This document shows, piece after piece, positions 37,872 through 45,866 of a stretch of DNA of 64,000 nt (position 1 is its first letter; every line of letters starts with the position of its first letter). Location of the stretch: NCBI RefSeq assembly GCF_000305775.1, contig NC_018866.1, positions 2,623,001-2,687,000 of the forward strand, written 5' to 3'. The notes under the pieces are model-generated. The model saw only the letters and a list, made by a program, of their open reading frames with translations. It ran no database searches and was not told the DNA's origin. The DNA comes from Dehalobacter sp. DCA (GTDB lineage: Bacteria; Bacillota; Desulfitobacteriia; Desulfitobacteriales; Syntrophobotulaceae). The position numbers and the translations under genes were made by a program.

Positions 37872-38026
37872 ACCAAGTTTTCTTTAGTGTAACAGAATGT
37901 ATACATCCCTTCTGTTACATCTAAGTGCAGCTAATGCTGCCGACAGCCATGGATGGCTTAGTGCCGCAATGCCAAGGATGGCAAGAAGCGACCGCCAAAG
38001 ACTTGGCGCCAGCGAAGTTTTCTTTA
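37872..38026 (+). repeat. Palindromic repeat cluster between valS and rnj
   Basis: The gap of 37684-38282 has no gene. It contains CCAAGTTTTCTTTAGTG (37874-37890), a 10-bp hairpin TGTAACAGAA/TTCTGTTACA (37888-37919), AGCCATGGATGGCT (37945-37958), TGCCAAGGATGGCA, and a 33-bp unit (37994-38026) matched 31/33 by the inverse of 10585-10617. Both CAAGTTTTCTTTA-type ends point the same way. Confidence 0.75.
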
Positions 38027-38117
38027 TTATACTGAGGCAGTAAAAAAAAGTCAAAAGGTTTTAAGCGAAAGGATCCCATTCAAATTCGTATCAGCTGAAA
38101 GGTTTCCCAGGCAATGT

Positions 38118-38147
38118 TTGTTTAAAAACACAAATACGTGATATAAT
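38118..38147 (+). promoter_or_regulatory. Probable rnj promoter
   Basis: TTGTTT (38118-38123), an 18-base spacer and TATAAT (38142-38147) lie about 135 bp upstream of rnj, in the first non-repeat part of the gap. The leader between them has no recognised riboswitch. Confidence 0.5.
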
Positions 38148-38282
38148 AATAATTAATGTGCCTCAGAACGGCTATTAAAAAATTACTGAAATATGCTTAA
38201 ACACCGGGGCGTTTGGGTTTAACCGTATTTTGGCTTGTTTTCTGCTTGTTTGACACAACACAAAATATGGAGGTAAAAGTTT

Positions 38283-40082
38283 TTGACAAAAGAGAACAAA
38301 CTGCAAATTATTCCCCTCGGCGGTCTCGGGGAAATCGGCAAGAACATGACCGTCATCCGGTATAATAATAAAATTATCCTGGTTGATGCAGGTCTGACAT
38401 TTCCAAATGAAGACCTCTTAGGTATTGACATCGTGATTCCGGACTATACGTATTTGGTTGAAAACCAGGCAATGGTTGCAGGGATACTCATTACCCATGG
38501 CCATGAAGATCATATTGGGGCTCTTCCTTATCTATTGAAGGATCTTAATGTCCCTGTTTATGGGACACGCCTTACAATTGGCCTGATTCAGTCCAAGCTG
38601 AAGGAAGCAAATATTACGAAAGCGACACTCAACGTCATTCATCCGAATGACACGGTCCGGCTCGGCGCTTTCCGGGTTGAATTCATCAACATCAGCCACA
38701 GTATTCCGGGCTCTGTCGGCCTGGCAATCCATACACCGATTGGCACCATTGTCCATACCGGAGACTTTAAGCTCGACCATACGCCTGTCAGCGGCGATGT
38801 CCTGGATATACACAAATTTACCGAATTAGGGGAACACGGCGTTCTGTGCCTGATGTCCGACAGCACGAATGTTGACCGTCCCGGCTTTACCATGTCCGAG
38901 CGGTCTGTCGGCCAAAATATTGATGAAGCCTTTTTCCACGCCGAAGGACGGATTATCTTTGCTAGTTTTGCTTCAAATATCAACAGGCTGCAGCAGGCGA
39001 TTTCCGCTGCCGTCAAATGCCAACGCAAAGTTGCTGCAATCGGACGAAGCATGGTCAATGTCATTAATATTGCGATGGATCTGGGTTATCTTGATATGCC
39101 GGAGGGAACCCTGATTGAGGTAGACAAGGCAATGGATTATCCTGGCAACCAGCTCTGCATCCTGACCACAGGCAGCCAGGGGGAACCGATGTCAGCCTTA
39201 AGCAGAATAGCCAGCGGCGACCACCGCCAGATCTCAATCAGTGAGAACGACACGGTCATTATTTCGGCCAGCGCGATTCCCGGTAATGAGAAAGCCATTT
39301 CCCGCAATATCGACCAACTGCTCAAACTCGGTGCGCATGTCATCTATGAGCCGATTTCAGGAATGCACGTTTCGGGGCATGCCAGCGAAGAAGAACTTAA
39401 ACTAATGTTCAGCATGGTGAAACCGAAATACTTCCTTCCTGTGCATGGTGAGTACCGTATGCTTGTCAAGCACGCTGAACTCGCGCAGCAGGTCGGCATC
39501 CCTAAAGAAAATATTTTTATTGCCGAAAACGGCAGTGTTCTGGAATTTACGGACGAGGGCGCTAAAATGGCCGAAAGTATTCCGGCAGGCAGAGTTCTGA
39601 TCGATGGTTTCGGGATCGGTGATGTCGGCAATATTGTACTGCGCGACCGTAAACAGTTATCGCAGGATGGGATATTGATTGCTGTTCTGACTGTCAGCCG
39701 TCCGACCGGTGCATTGGTTGCGGGCCCTGATGTCGTGACCCGCGGATTTATTTATGTGCGGGAGTCGGAAGAAATTATCAGCGAAGTCAGGTGTCTGATC
39801 CGAGTGGCTATGCAGGAATGCCAGCAAAAGGGTATCAACCAATGGGCGCCAATCAAAAACAAGGTCAAAGATATCGTCGGAAAACACCTCTATCAGAGAA
39901 CCGGCAGACGTCCAATGATTCTGGTCATCATTCAGGAAGTAAACAGCGAAGTAATCAAGGACGTAAACAAGAAAGACAATGCTGCCAGAGAAGCAACCAA
40001 CAAACCGCCAAACTACAAGGAAATGGCTGTAAAAGCGCGTCCGAAAAGAACAATGAAGCCTAAGATTCAAGCCCCAACATGA
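38283..40082 (+). CDS. rnj: Ribonuclease J
   Basis: RNase J is a 5'-3' exonuclease and endonuclease central to RNA turnover in Firmicutes. The 599-residue protein has the metallo-beta-lactamase motif THGHEDHIGALPYLL (about 75-89), HTGDFKLDH, the beta-CASP part (FASFASNINRLQQAI, TTGSQGEPMSAL) and GMHVSGHA with VHGEYRML, and a basic C-terminal tail. TTG start at 38283 with GGAGGT eight bases before. Single gene with its own promoter and terminator. Confidence 0.96.
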   Translation: MTKENKLQIIPLGGLGEIGKNMTVIRYNNKIILVDAGLTFPNEDLLGIDIVIPDYTYLVENQAMVAGILITHGHEDHIGALPYLLKDLNVPVYGTRLTIGLIQSKLKEANITKATLNVIHPNDTVRLGAFRVEFINISHSIPGSVGLAIHTPIGTIVHTGDFKLDHTPVSGDVLDIHKFTELGEHGVLCLMSDSTNVDRPGFTMSERSVGQNIDEAFFHAEGRIIFASFASNINRLQQAISAAVKCQRKVAAIGRSMVNVINIAMDLGYLDMPEGTLIEVDKAMDYPGNQLCILTTGSQGEPMSALSRIASGDHRQISISENDTVIISASAIPGNEKAISRNIDQLLKLGAHVIYEPISGMHVSGHASEEELKLMFSMVKPKYFLPVHGEYRMLVKHAELAQQVGIPKENIFIAENGSVLEFTDEGAKMAESIPAGRVLIDGFGIGDVGNIVLRDRKQLSQDGILIAVLTVSRPTGALVAGPDVVTRGFIYVRESEEIISEVRCLIRVAMQECQQKGINQWAPIKNKVKDIVGKHLYQRTGRRPMILVIIQEVNSEVIKDVNKKDNAAREATNKPPNYKEMAVKARPKRTMKPKIQAPT

Positions 40083-40140
40083 TATTCCTTTTTAAATATT
40101 TAAAAATTTAAAAACGAATAGATTTTACACATCAGACAAT

Positions 40141-40185
40141 AAAAAGATTACCTGAGTCCGTTCAATGGACTCAGGTAATCTTTTT
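40141..40185. terminator. Bidirectional terminator
   Basis: A perfect 19-bp stem (AAAAAGATTACCTGAGTCC and its complement, 7-base loop) with A-run and T-run serves rnj and the convergent sugar cluster. Confidence 0.95.
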
Positions 40186-40209
40186 ATCAGAAATTCTTTA
40201 AGTAGGACA

Positions 40210-40557
40210 TTACTTCATGTTTAGTACGATGACCCCTGCCACAATTAATAATGTCCCGCCGACCTTGGCGGCTGAAACCTGTTCCTGAAGAAATAAAAAG
40301 GAAAGCAGCATCACCAGGATATAGCCCAGACTGACCATTGGATAAGCAATACTGAGTTCCAGTTTTCTCAGGACAAATATCCACATCAGCATGCTGAAAA
40401 CAAAACAGCTTACAGCAAAGACCATCTTCAGGCTGATCATCGAATAAATAAGGTTCCAGATTCCGCTGTCCAGCCGAAGTTCCCCTGCCGCCAGCTTAAG
40501 AACGAACTGCCCGGTCGATCCCAGAGCAATGGAAATCAAGGCCAGCAAATAAATCAT
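40210..40557 (-). CDS. Small four-helix EamA/SMR-type membrane protein
   Basis: A 115-residue, four-helix membrane protein of the SMR/EamA type (LALISIALGSTGQFVLKLAA; ELSIAYPMVSLGYILVMLLS; KVGGTLLIVAGVIVLNM). Next to a polyprenyl-phosphate GT2 and a GT39-type transferase it most resembles ArnE/ArnF, which help flip undecaprenyl-phosphate sugars, more than a drug pump. Last gene of the three, starting 5 bp after the GT2 stop. The context assignment is inference. Confidence 0.8.
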   Translation of the reverse strand: MIYLLALISIALGSTGQFVLKLAAGELRLDSGIWNLIYSMISLKMVFAVSCFVFSMLMWIFVLRKLELSIAYPMVSLGYILVMLLSFLFLQEQVSAAKVGGTLLIVAGVIVLNMK

Positions 40558-40561
40558 CCGT

Positions 40562-41293
40562 TTATCTCACCTTAGCCAGCAGCGCAAAGTAACCTCTGAC
40601 TGTCTTTGATACCTGCATTTTGCTGGCCCCTTCTTTCTGTTGATAATGAAGAATAAGCGGTACCTCCCCGGCTTTAACCCCCATCCTGCTGAATTTAGCA
40701 GCGATCTCAGCCATGCAGTCAAATCCGTTGGTCGTAATCAGCTCTTTCCAGCGTTCCTGTGCCTTTCTGATTATTCTCACCCGGTATGCCCTGTAGCCAG
40801 ATGAGTAGTCATTAAGGTTTCTGATGCGGAAAAACAATTTAAAGAAACACCTGGCACCCCGGCTGAATAACTTTCGCAAGGTTTTCAGCCCAATTTCATA
40901 TCCTCCCGAAGTAAATCTGGAGGCCACAACCAAGTCAAGATCCCGACTGTTCAGCGTTTCAATCATGCTCTCGATCAGCAGGGGGCTGTGGGTATTGTCG
41001 GCATCCATGGTAACCAGGACATCGTCATCCTTCAGGTTTTCCAGCGCATAACGCAAAATTGTTTTGACGGCTTCTCCGAGGCCCTTGTTTCCGTGGTGCC
41101 TGACCAGCGTTACATAACCATGATCCCGGGCGTAAGTGCTTACAATTTCTGCAGTATTGTCGATGCTGCCGTCATCCACCAGCAGGACCCGAATATTATA
41201 CCGGCTGACCTCTCGGTAGGATGCAATGCTGTTGAATAAATGAATAATCCCGGCTGCTTCATTATAGGCGGGCAAGCCAATCAGGACCTTCAT
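40562..41293 (-). CDS. GT2 glycosyltransferase, polyprenyl-phosphate type
   Basis: A 243-residue GT2 enzyme like dolichyl-/undecaprenyl-phosphate mannosyl or glucosyl transferases: it would put a sugar from a nucleotide donor on a lipid phosphate at the inner face. It has the A-type start MKVLIGLPAYNEA, DDGSIDNTAEIV, MDADNTHSP (DxD) and DYSSGYRAYR. No membrane domain follows. GGAGGAGG precedes ATG 41293. It probably supplies the GT39-type partner encoded just upstream. Confidence 0.9.
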   Translation of the reverse strand: MKVLIGLPAYNEAAGIIHLFNSIASYREVSRYNIRVLLVDDGSIDNTAEIVSTYARDHGYVTLVRHHGNKGLGEAVKTILRYALENLKDDDVLVTMDADNTHSPLLIESMIETLNSRDLDLVVASRFTSGGYEIGLKTLRKLFSRGARCFFKLFFRIRNLNDYSSGYRAYRVRIIRKAQERWKELITTNGFDCMAEIAAKFSRMGVKAGEVPLILHYQQKEGASKMQVSKTVRGYFALLAKVR

Positions 41294-41361
41294 ATCACTC
41301 GCCTCCTCCAGGCAGTATTGCCACAAAGATAAATGTAAGTTTGCGGATAAGCAGTCGCCGC

Positions 41362-42900
41362 TCACTTTAGTACATAAATCGGGTAACCCTGTACGACCTC
41401 GATCTTCGGATATTCTCCTTCGATATAGCTCAACAGCCTCTCATCCTGATCCCCATATATTTTCCCCTGAATTGGCACAAAATATTTGGCTCCTCTTGCA
41501 ATATAATCATCCAGTTCCTGAATAGGATCTTTGGGGGTTGCAGCATACAGCCTAAGATTGTACCGCCAGCCTCTTCTGTCCGTTAAGTCCAGCAGACACG
41601 GATCCAGAGAACCGACCACAAGGAGATCGTCCTGATCCGTCAGCTGCTTTACTACATTTACTTGTTGCGCCATCACCGTGTTGATGGTGAACATCGGTTT
41701 GACCAGATCATAACTTTCCTTCATTAAGAGCAGTACCAATACCACTCCTGCAATTTTTCCCACTGGACCCGAAGCCGCCCTGGCCAAAAGATTACCGGCC
41801 AGCAAACAGCACGGCACCATCAAAAATATCAGGTAATAAAATGCCCGGATCTCGCTTACAATCAAGATTGCCTCGAAAATCATCGTGATAAACCAGACCA
41901 AAAATACTTTTTGCTTTTCCCGCAAAAAAAATATTCCTGCAAGGCAAAGAAGCAGCCCGCTCATTCCAAGGGCCCTCGGCAAATTTATCGTGAAAAAGTC
42001 AAGTGCTTCCGGACTGTAAAAGGCGGTAACCGCCTGCTTAAAAATAATATTACGGGTAATGCCCAGTGTAAATTTATACTCTGCAGCAGCAGTACTGAAA
42101 TAGTAATAGCAGGCTGGAAGCGCTGCCGTAATGAAGCCGTATATCCAAAAAACACGCATTTTCAGCCATTTCCGCCCATAATACTTAAAACAGAGATACA
42201 TCATGGGGATTCCAATAAAAATCACAGGCGGTTTGGTCATGATTGCCAAAGCTAAAAAAAACGAGCTCAAAATAAGCAAACCGTATTTGCTTCGCAGATC
42301 GCCATAATCGCAATCATTTACATCATCATTTCTATGATTATGATTGCCGTTATTCCCATGATTCCTGTGATTGTTTCTTTGACAATCCCCGCTATTATTT
42401 TGCTTGATAATCCATCGGTTAAAATAGTAAAATCCTCCGATCCAGAACATCAGGGCTGTTGACTCCGGCATAATCGCCCGGGAATAATACAGATTAATCG
42501 GCAGGATCCCATAAATCAGAAGACTGTAAGCTGCTCCGTTCCACCCCAGATACAGGCGTGCCAGCAGATACAGATATAGGGCTGAGATCAAAAAAAAAGC
42601 AATCGGAACAGCCCTTGCCAGAAAATAATGATAGCCGAATACTTTGTACAGGATCGCGATCAGATAAGTCGTAACTTGAATTTCCAATGCCGGAATATTT
42701 GGAAACATCCCGTCGTAGTTCAAATTGGGATGAAACGGATGAAAGTCATAACCCGCAAAATTCCTGGCGATTGATGCTGTGTCAGCCTGCCGCCAGCTCT
42801 CCTCAATTTCAACAGGACCGACATTCATATGATAGAGCCTGAGCAGAAGAATAAAAGTCAATAAGAAAAATAGGATGGCTTTTTCTCTTTTCGTCATCAT
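41362..42900 (-). CDS. GT39/ArnT-type membrane glycosyltransferase
   Basis: A protein of about 512 residues with roughly a dozen membrane helices. It resembles PMT/ArnT transferases, which take a sugar from a lipid carrier outside the membrane: acidic ESWRQADTASIARNF (about 34-48) in the first loop is the expected catalytic region. A run of Asn, His, Arg and Asp (about 167-201, NNHRNHGNNGNHNHRNDD) interrupts the helices, coded by low-complexity DNA at 42300-42400. The start is ATG 42900 or 42897, with AGGGG close by. The acceptor is unknown. Confidence 0.85.
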   Translation of the reverse strand: MMTKREKAILFFLLTFILLLRLYHMNVGPVEIEESWRQADTASIARNFAGYDFHPFHPNLNYDGMFPNIPALEIQVTTYLIAILYKVFGYHYFLARAVPIAFFLISALYLYLLARLYLGWNGAAYSLLIYGILPINLYYSRAIMPESTALMFWIGGFYYFNRWIIKQNNSGDCQRNNHRNHGNNGNHNHRNDDVNDCDYGDLRSKYGLLILSSFFLALAIMTKPPVIFIGIPMMYLCFKYYGRKWLKMRVFWIYGFITAALPACYYYFSTAAAEYKFTLGITRNIIFKQAVTAFYSPEALDFFTINLPRALGMSGLLLCLAGIFFLREKQKVFLVWFITMIFEAILIVSEIRAFYYLIFLMVPCCLLAGNLLARAASGPVGKIAGVVLVLLLMKESYDLVKPMFTINTVMAQQVNVVKQLTDQDDLLVVGSLDPCLLDLTDRRGWRYNLRLYAATPKDPIQELDDYIARGAKYFVPIQGKIYGDQDERLLSYIEGEYPKIEVVQGYPIYVLK

Positions 42901-43113
42901 CGGCACCCCTGTTTTCAGCTATCCAATTGCTTTCATTTTTTGCTCTGTCCACCGCGGCACTCATCATTCGGCTTAGCTTTTCCTGTATATGGATTACCTA
43001 TACTAAAACTCTTTTCAAATGAAGAAAAAACCTCTTCCCTCTTGCTCGTTCGCCCTGAAACAATGCAAGTGGAAAAGAAGCTTAAATGAAGTCAACGCTT
43101 TTGGATTGTATAG

Positions 43114-43710
43114 TTACCGTCGCCGAAGCTGCCTCTTGGTTTCAACTTCCCACCAGTTGAAAGCTTCTTCTTCCTCCGTGAGTTCCGGTTTTTTGCTGCA
43201 CAGTTCGTAGATCCGGGCCCTTTCCGCATCCGGGTCTTCACCGTACCAACTGGAATTGCTCCGAATCTCAGTTGTGGATTTCCGGTCTTCCTCTAACGGC
43301 CATTTCGATCGCACCAGACTGTTTGGATACGATATACTGTTTAGCCGTTCATAAGAGACACGTTCAGAGCCAAGAAAACCTGTACCGAGTACCCCTGCCA
43401 GCAATCCGAGACCTATTCCCTCGGAAATGATTTTGACGGCGCCAAGGCTTTCAATCGGAAAATAAAGAGCCAAAAGCAGTATGCCAACCACAGCATATCC
43501 CCCGGCAGCCAGTCCTGCAGGAAGTAGCCGGCCGGAATCTCTGCTGGCTCGAAAACCGGCTATCAGGCAACTCAGCAAAAGACCAAAATCCACAAGATAG
43601 GCGATTATCTTTTCATCAATTCCAGCCAGTGTTGTGACCAGTACAGCCAGGAGGGTCAGAACCGTGACGAGCAGGCCTATGGTAATGCCTTTTAGAATGC
43701 TTGTTCCCAT
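43114..43710 (-). CDS. TIGR04086-type membrane protein with charged tail
   Basis: The N-terminal 115 residues form four membrane helices with glycine-rich turns (LVDFGLLLSCLIAGFRASRD, LLPAGLAAGGYAVVGILLLA), the YrzE/TIGR04086 pattern, function unknown. The remaining 80 residues are charged and soluble (ELCSKKPELTEEEEAFNWWE), longer than usual for the family. GGGTG precedes ATG 43710. The promoter region has an 8-bp inverted repeat around TATAAT. Confidence 0.75.
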   Translation of the reverse strand: MGTSILKGITIGLLVTVLTLLAVLVTTLAGIDEKIIAYLVDFGLLLSCLIAGFRASRDSGRLLPAGLAAGGYAVVGILLLALYFPIESLGAVKIISEGIGLGLLAGVLGTGFLGSERVSYERLNSISYPNSLVRSKWPLEEDRKSTTEIRSNSSWYGEDPDAERARIYELCSKKPELTEEEEAFNWWEVETKRQLRRR

Positions 43711-43719
43711 AAAAAATCA

Positions 43720-43762
43720 CCCGGTTTCGTATATTATCCTATTATAATATATTAAAACCGGG
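43720..43762 (-). promoter_or_regulatory. Promoter bracketed by inverted repeat
   Basis: CCCGGTTT (43720-43727) and AAACCGGG (43755-43762) are perfect complements flanking AT-only DNA that has TATAAT on the minus strand (43741-43746). It could be a repressor site over the -10 box or a hairpin ending the antiporter-side transcript. Confidence 0.45.
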
Positions 43763-43827
43763 ATAACCTTTATTCATAGTTTTGGGAACATTTGTCTATT
43801 TTTTTCTGTGATATCTTCCATTCGGGA

Positions 43828-44817
43828 TTAAATCGCTCTTAGGGAAAGGAATAGGAAGATCGCATAGAATACCCCACCAATCATCAGGATTGCAGGATAG
43901 AGGGTTTTCGTTTTGACGATGATGAAATACTGAAGGGATGCGGAGGCTAGGGCAAGCAGCGCACTGACCAGGGCCAGCGGTTCCAGAACCCAGGAGGTCA
44001 GCGAAATGCCAATTGCCGGAATGACCGAGCTCTGGAAGACCATTGCTCCGGTGATATTTCCCATGGCCAATGTGTCTTTACCACGACGCACCCAGAGAAC
44101 ACTGTTGAATTTCTCCGGCAGTTCAGTTGCAATTGGCGTAATGATAATTGCCAGGATGAACACTGAGATTCCGGCAGCCGTCGATACAGCCTGAACAGAA
44201 TTGATGAACAGTTCCGCACCCGCAATGATAATTGCAAGCGCAGCTATAATCTGAACGAATACGACAATCAGCTTAGGCTCCCCCCTGCGGGAAAAGTAGC
44301 ACACAGGAAGTTCCTCTTCTAAATTCGCTTCACCATGGCTTGATTTGATTGTCCGGTAAACATAGGCACAATAAGCCCCCACAAGAACAATCACAATCAG
44401 CATTTTCAAAGAGTGTGTCGGTAAAAAGGAAGCAACGATTGCGAGTAAATAGACAATCAGAAAAAACTTCAGATCCCGCTCAATGACTTCCGGATGAATA
44501 TACATCGGTCTGTTTGTTCTTCGGAAAATCAGCACAGCAATCCCTGTGACGAAAAAAGCAAGTGTTCCAAGCATAAACGGCGCTCCTAAAATTGCCCCTA
44601 TTCCAATGTCATGCCCGCTTGCACCGCTGGAGGTTAGAATCGCGAGAATCGGAATCAATGTTTCAGGCAAAGCGGTTCCTACCGCGGCAAAGATACTGCC
44701 AACAGCCCCTTCACCCAAATTGAGTTTCCTGCCAAGCCACTCTATTCCGTTTGTAAACACTTCTGCACCAAGAAGAATAATACCCAGACTGACAACCAAA
44801 AAAATTATATCGATCAT
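43828..44817 (-). CDS. Sodium/calcium antiporter family protein
   Basis: CaCA-superfamily exchanger, 329 residues, about ten membrane helices in two inverted halves. Each half has an alpha repeat: GAEVFTNGIEWL with AVGTALPETLIPILA, and GAELFINSVQAV with ITPIATELPEKFNSVLWV. The two acidic residues in PE/ELPE are the cation ligands. The exchanged ions cannot be told from sequence (Ca, Na or K). GGGAG precedes ATG 44817. Single gene. Confidence 0.92.
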   Translation of the reverse strand: MIDIIFLVVSLGIILLGAEVFTNGIEWLGRKLNLGEGAVGSIFAAVGTALPETLIPILAILTSSGASGHDIGIGAILGAPFMLGTLAFFVTGIAVLIFRRTNRPMYIHPEVIERDLKFFLIVYLLAIVASFLPTHSLKMLIVIVLVGAYCAYVYRTIKSSHGEANLEEELPVCYFSRRGEPKLIVVFVQIIAALAIIIAGAELFINSVQAVSTAAGISVFILAIIITPIATELPEKFNSVLWVRRGKDTLAMGNITGAMVFQSSVIPAIGISLTSWVLEPLALVSALLALASASLQYFIIVKTKTLYPAILMIGGVFYAIFLFLSLRAI

Positions 44818-44975
44818 TTTTTATCTCCCGTTTAGCTCAATAAACTATTTCTCTTAAACTATTAATTCAAAGCTATTAATGTTATTATTTTCCATAAAAA
44901 TCTTAATTATTCTATGTTTTATTTTGCATTACTCTTCAAAATCTATTGTTCTTCTCCATTGATTATTCTTCCGGA

Positions 44976-45587
44976 TCACTCTCCGGGCTTGTCTTCCGCA
45001 TCAGGAAAGATAATATCATCCATGGCCTGATTTAGCTCCTGAAGGCCGGTACCGTCCTCTGAAGAAAAAGGAATAATCGTCTTCCAGTCCGACATTTTGA
45101 AAGATTCCGCAATGATTTTGAGATATTTGGGTCGTTGCCCCCTCGCAATCTTATCTGCTTTTGTCGCTACCACCAGAACAGGTATGTTGTTGACCTTAAG
45201 CATTTCCAGCATCATCCTGTCTTCCTCGGTCGGCTGATGGCGAATATCAACCAGCTGAATGACGCCTTTCAAATTTTCACGCAGACGAAAGTACGTCTGC
45301 ATCATCTTCCCCCACTGCATTCGGGTCTCCTGAGACACTTTTGCATAGCCATAACCCGGTAAATCAACAAGATACCATTCATCATTAATATTAAAAAAAT
45401 TGATCGTCTGCGTTTTGCCGGGCGTTTTGCCAACCTTGGCCAGCCCCTTCCGATTGACAAGCTTATTGATCAAAGAAGACTTTCCTACATTGGAACGGCC
45501 TGAGACAGCCAGCTCCGGCCTTGTTCCCTCAGGATACTGCTGCGGCTTCACTGCCGAAATCATAAATTCTGCTTTACGAAAAATCAC
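44976..45587 (-). CDS. ysxC: Ribosome-assembly GTPase YsxC/EngB
   Basis: Essential GTPase needed for late 50S assembly. The 203-residue protein has the P-loop GRSNVGKSSLINKL (about 27-40), G2 region GKTQTINFF, G3 LVDLPGYGYAKV and G4 VATKADKI. GTG start at 45587 with AGGTGATA. It lies downstream of lon, matching the Bacillus lonB-lonA-ysxC order, though a 280-bp repeat gap separates them here. Confidence 0.97.
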   Translation of the reverse strand: MIFRKAEFMISAVKPQQYPEGTRPELAVSGRSNVGKSSLINKLVNRKGLAKVGKTPGKTQTINFFNINDEWYLVDLPGYGYAKVSQETRMQWGKMMQTYFRLRENLKGVIQLVDIRHQPTEEDRMMLEMLKVNNIPVLVVATKADKIARGQRPKYLKIIAESFKMSDWKTIIPFSSEDGTGLQELNQAMDDIIFPDAEDKPGE

Positions 45588-45699
45588 ACTATCACCTCAA
45601 CGGAACATCGTGAGTACAATATCCCAACTATGTTATGTCCCAACTATGTCCTTAAACATCAACAGCTAATATTGTACTCCAAAATCGGGATTAATCCAA

Positions 45700-45815
45700 G
45701 GGAGACAAATACATCGGGAGACCGACTAAGGAGTTAGAAAACAAAGGAAAACACAGAGGGACGTTTTCTTTGTTTCCTCTGAAACAAGATACTAAAACGC
45801 CCCTCTGTCTCCCGT
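45700..45815. repeat. Intergenic palindromic element with alternative hairpins
   Basis: CAGAGGGACGTTTT (45754-45767) pairs with AAAACGCCCCTCTG (45794-45807), 13 of 14. Inside, AAACAAAG pairs with CTTTGTTT and GTTTC with GAAAC, so other hairpins compete. GGGAGAC occurs twice to the left (45700, 45716) and GTCTCCC to the right. Such GTCTCCC/AACGTCCCTCTG elements resemble REP-like repeats of Clostridia; no transposase adjoins. Confidence 0.65.
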
Positions 45816-45866
45816 CTGCCAGTATATAAGACTGAAACCTGTTTAGCAGCAGATTATTTAAGCTGC

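Noticed and set aside
37684-38282. Possible T-box upstream of valS
   Set aside because: No GGTGGTACCGCGG-type sequence or specifier region is found on the minus strand; the gap holds palindromic repeats.
42290-42410. CRISPR-like or tandem repeat DNA
   Set aside because: Low-complexity codons for Asn and His inside a continuous membrane protein; no regular repeat-spacer pattern. No CRISPR array was seen anywhere in the window.
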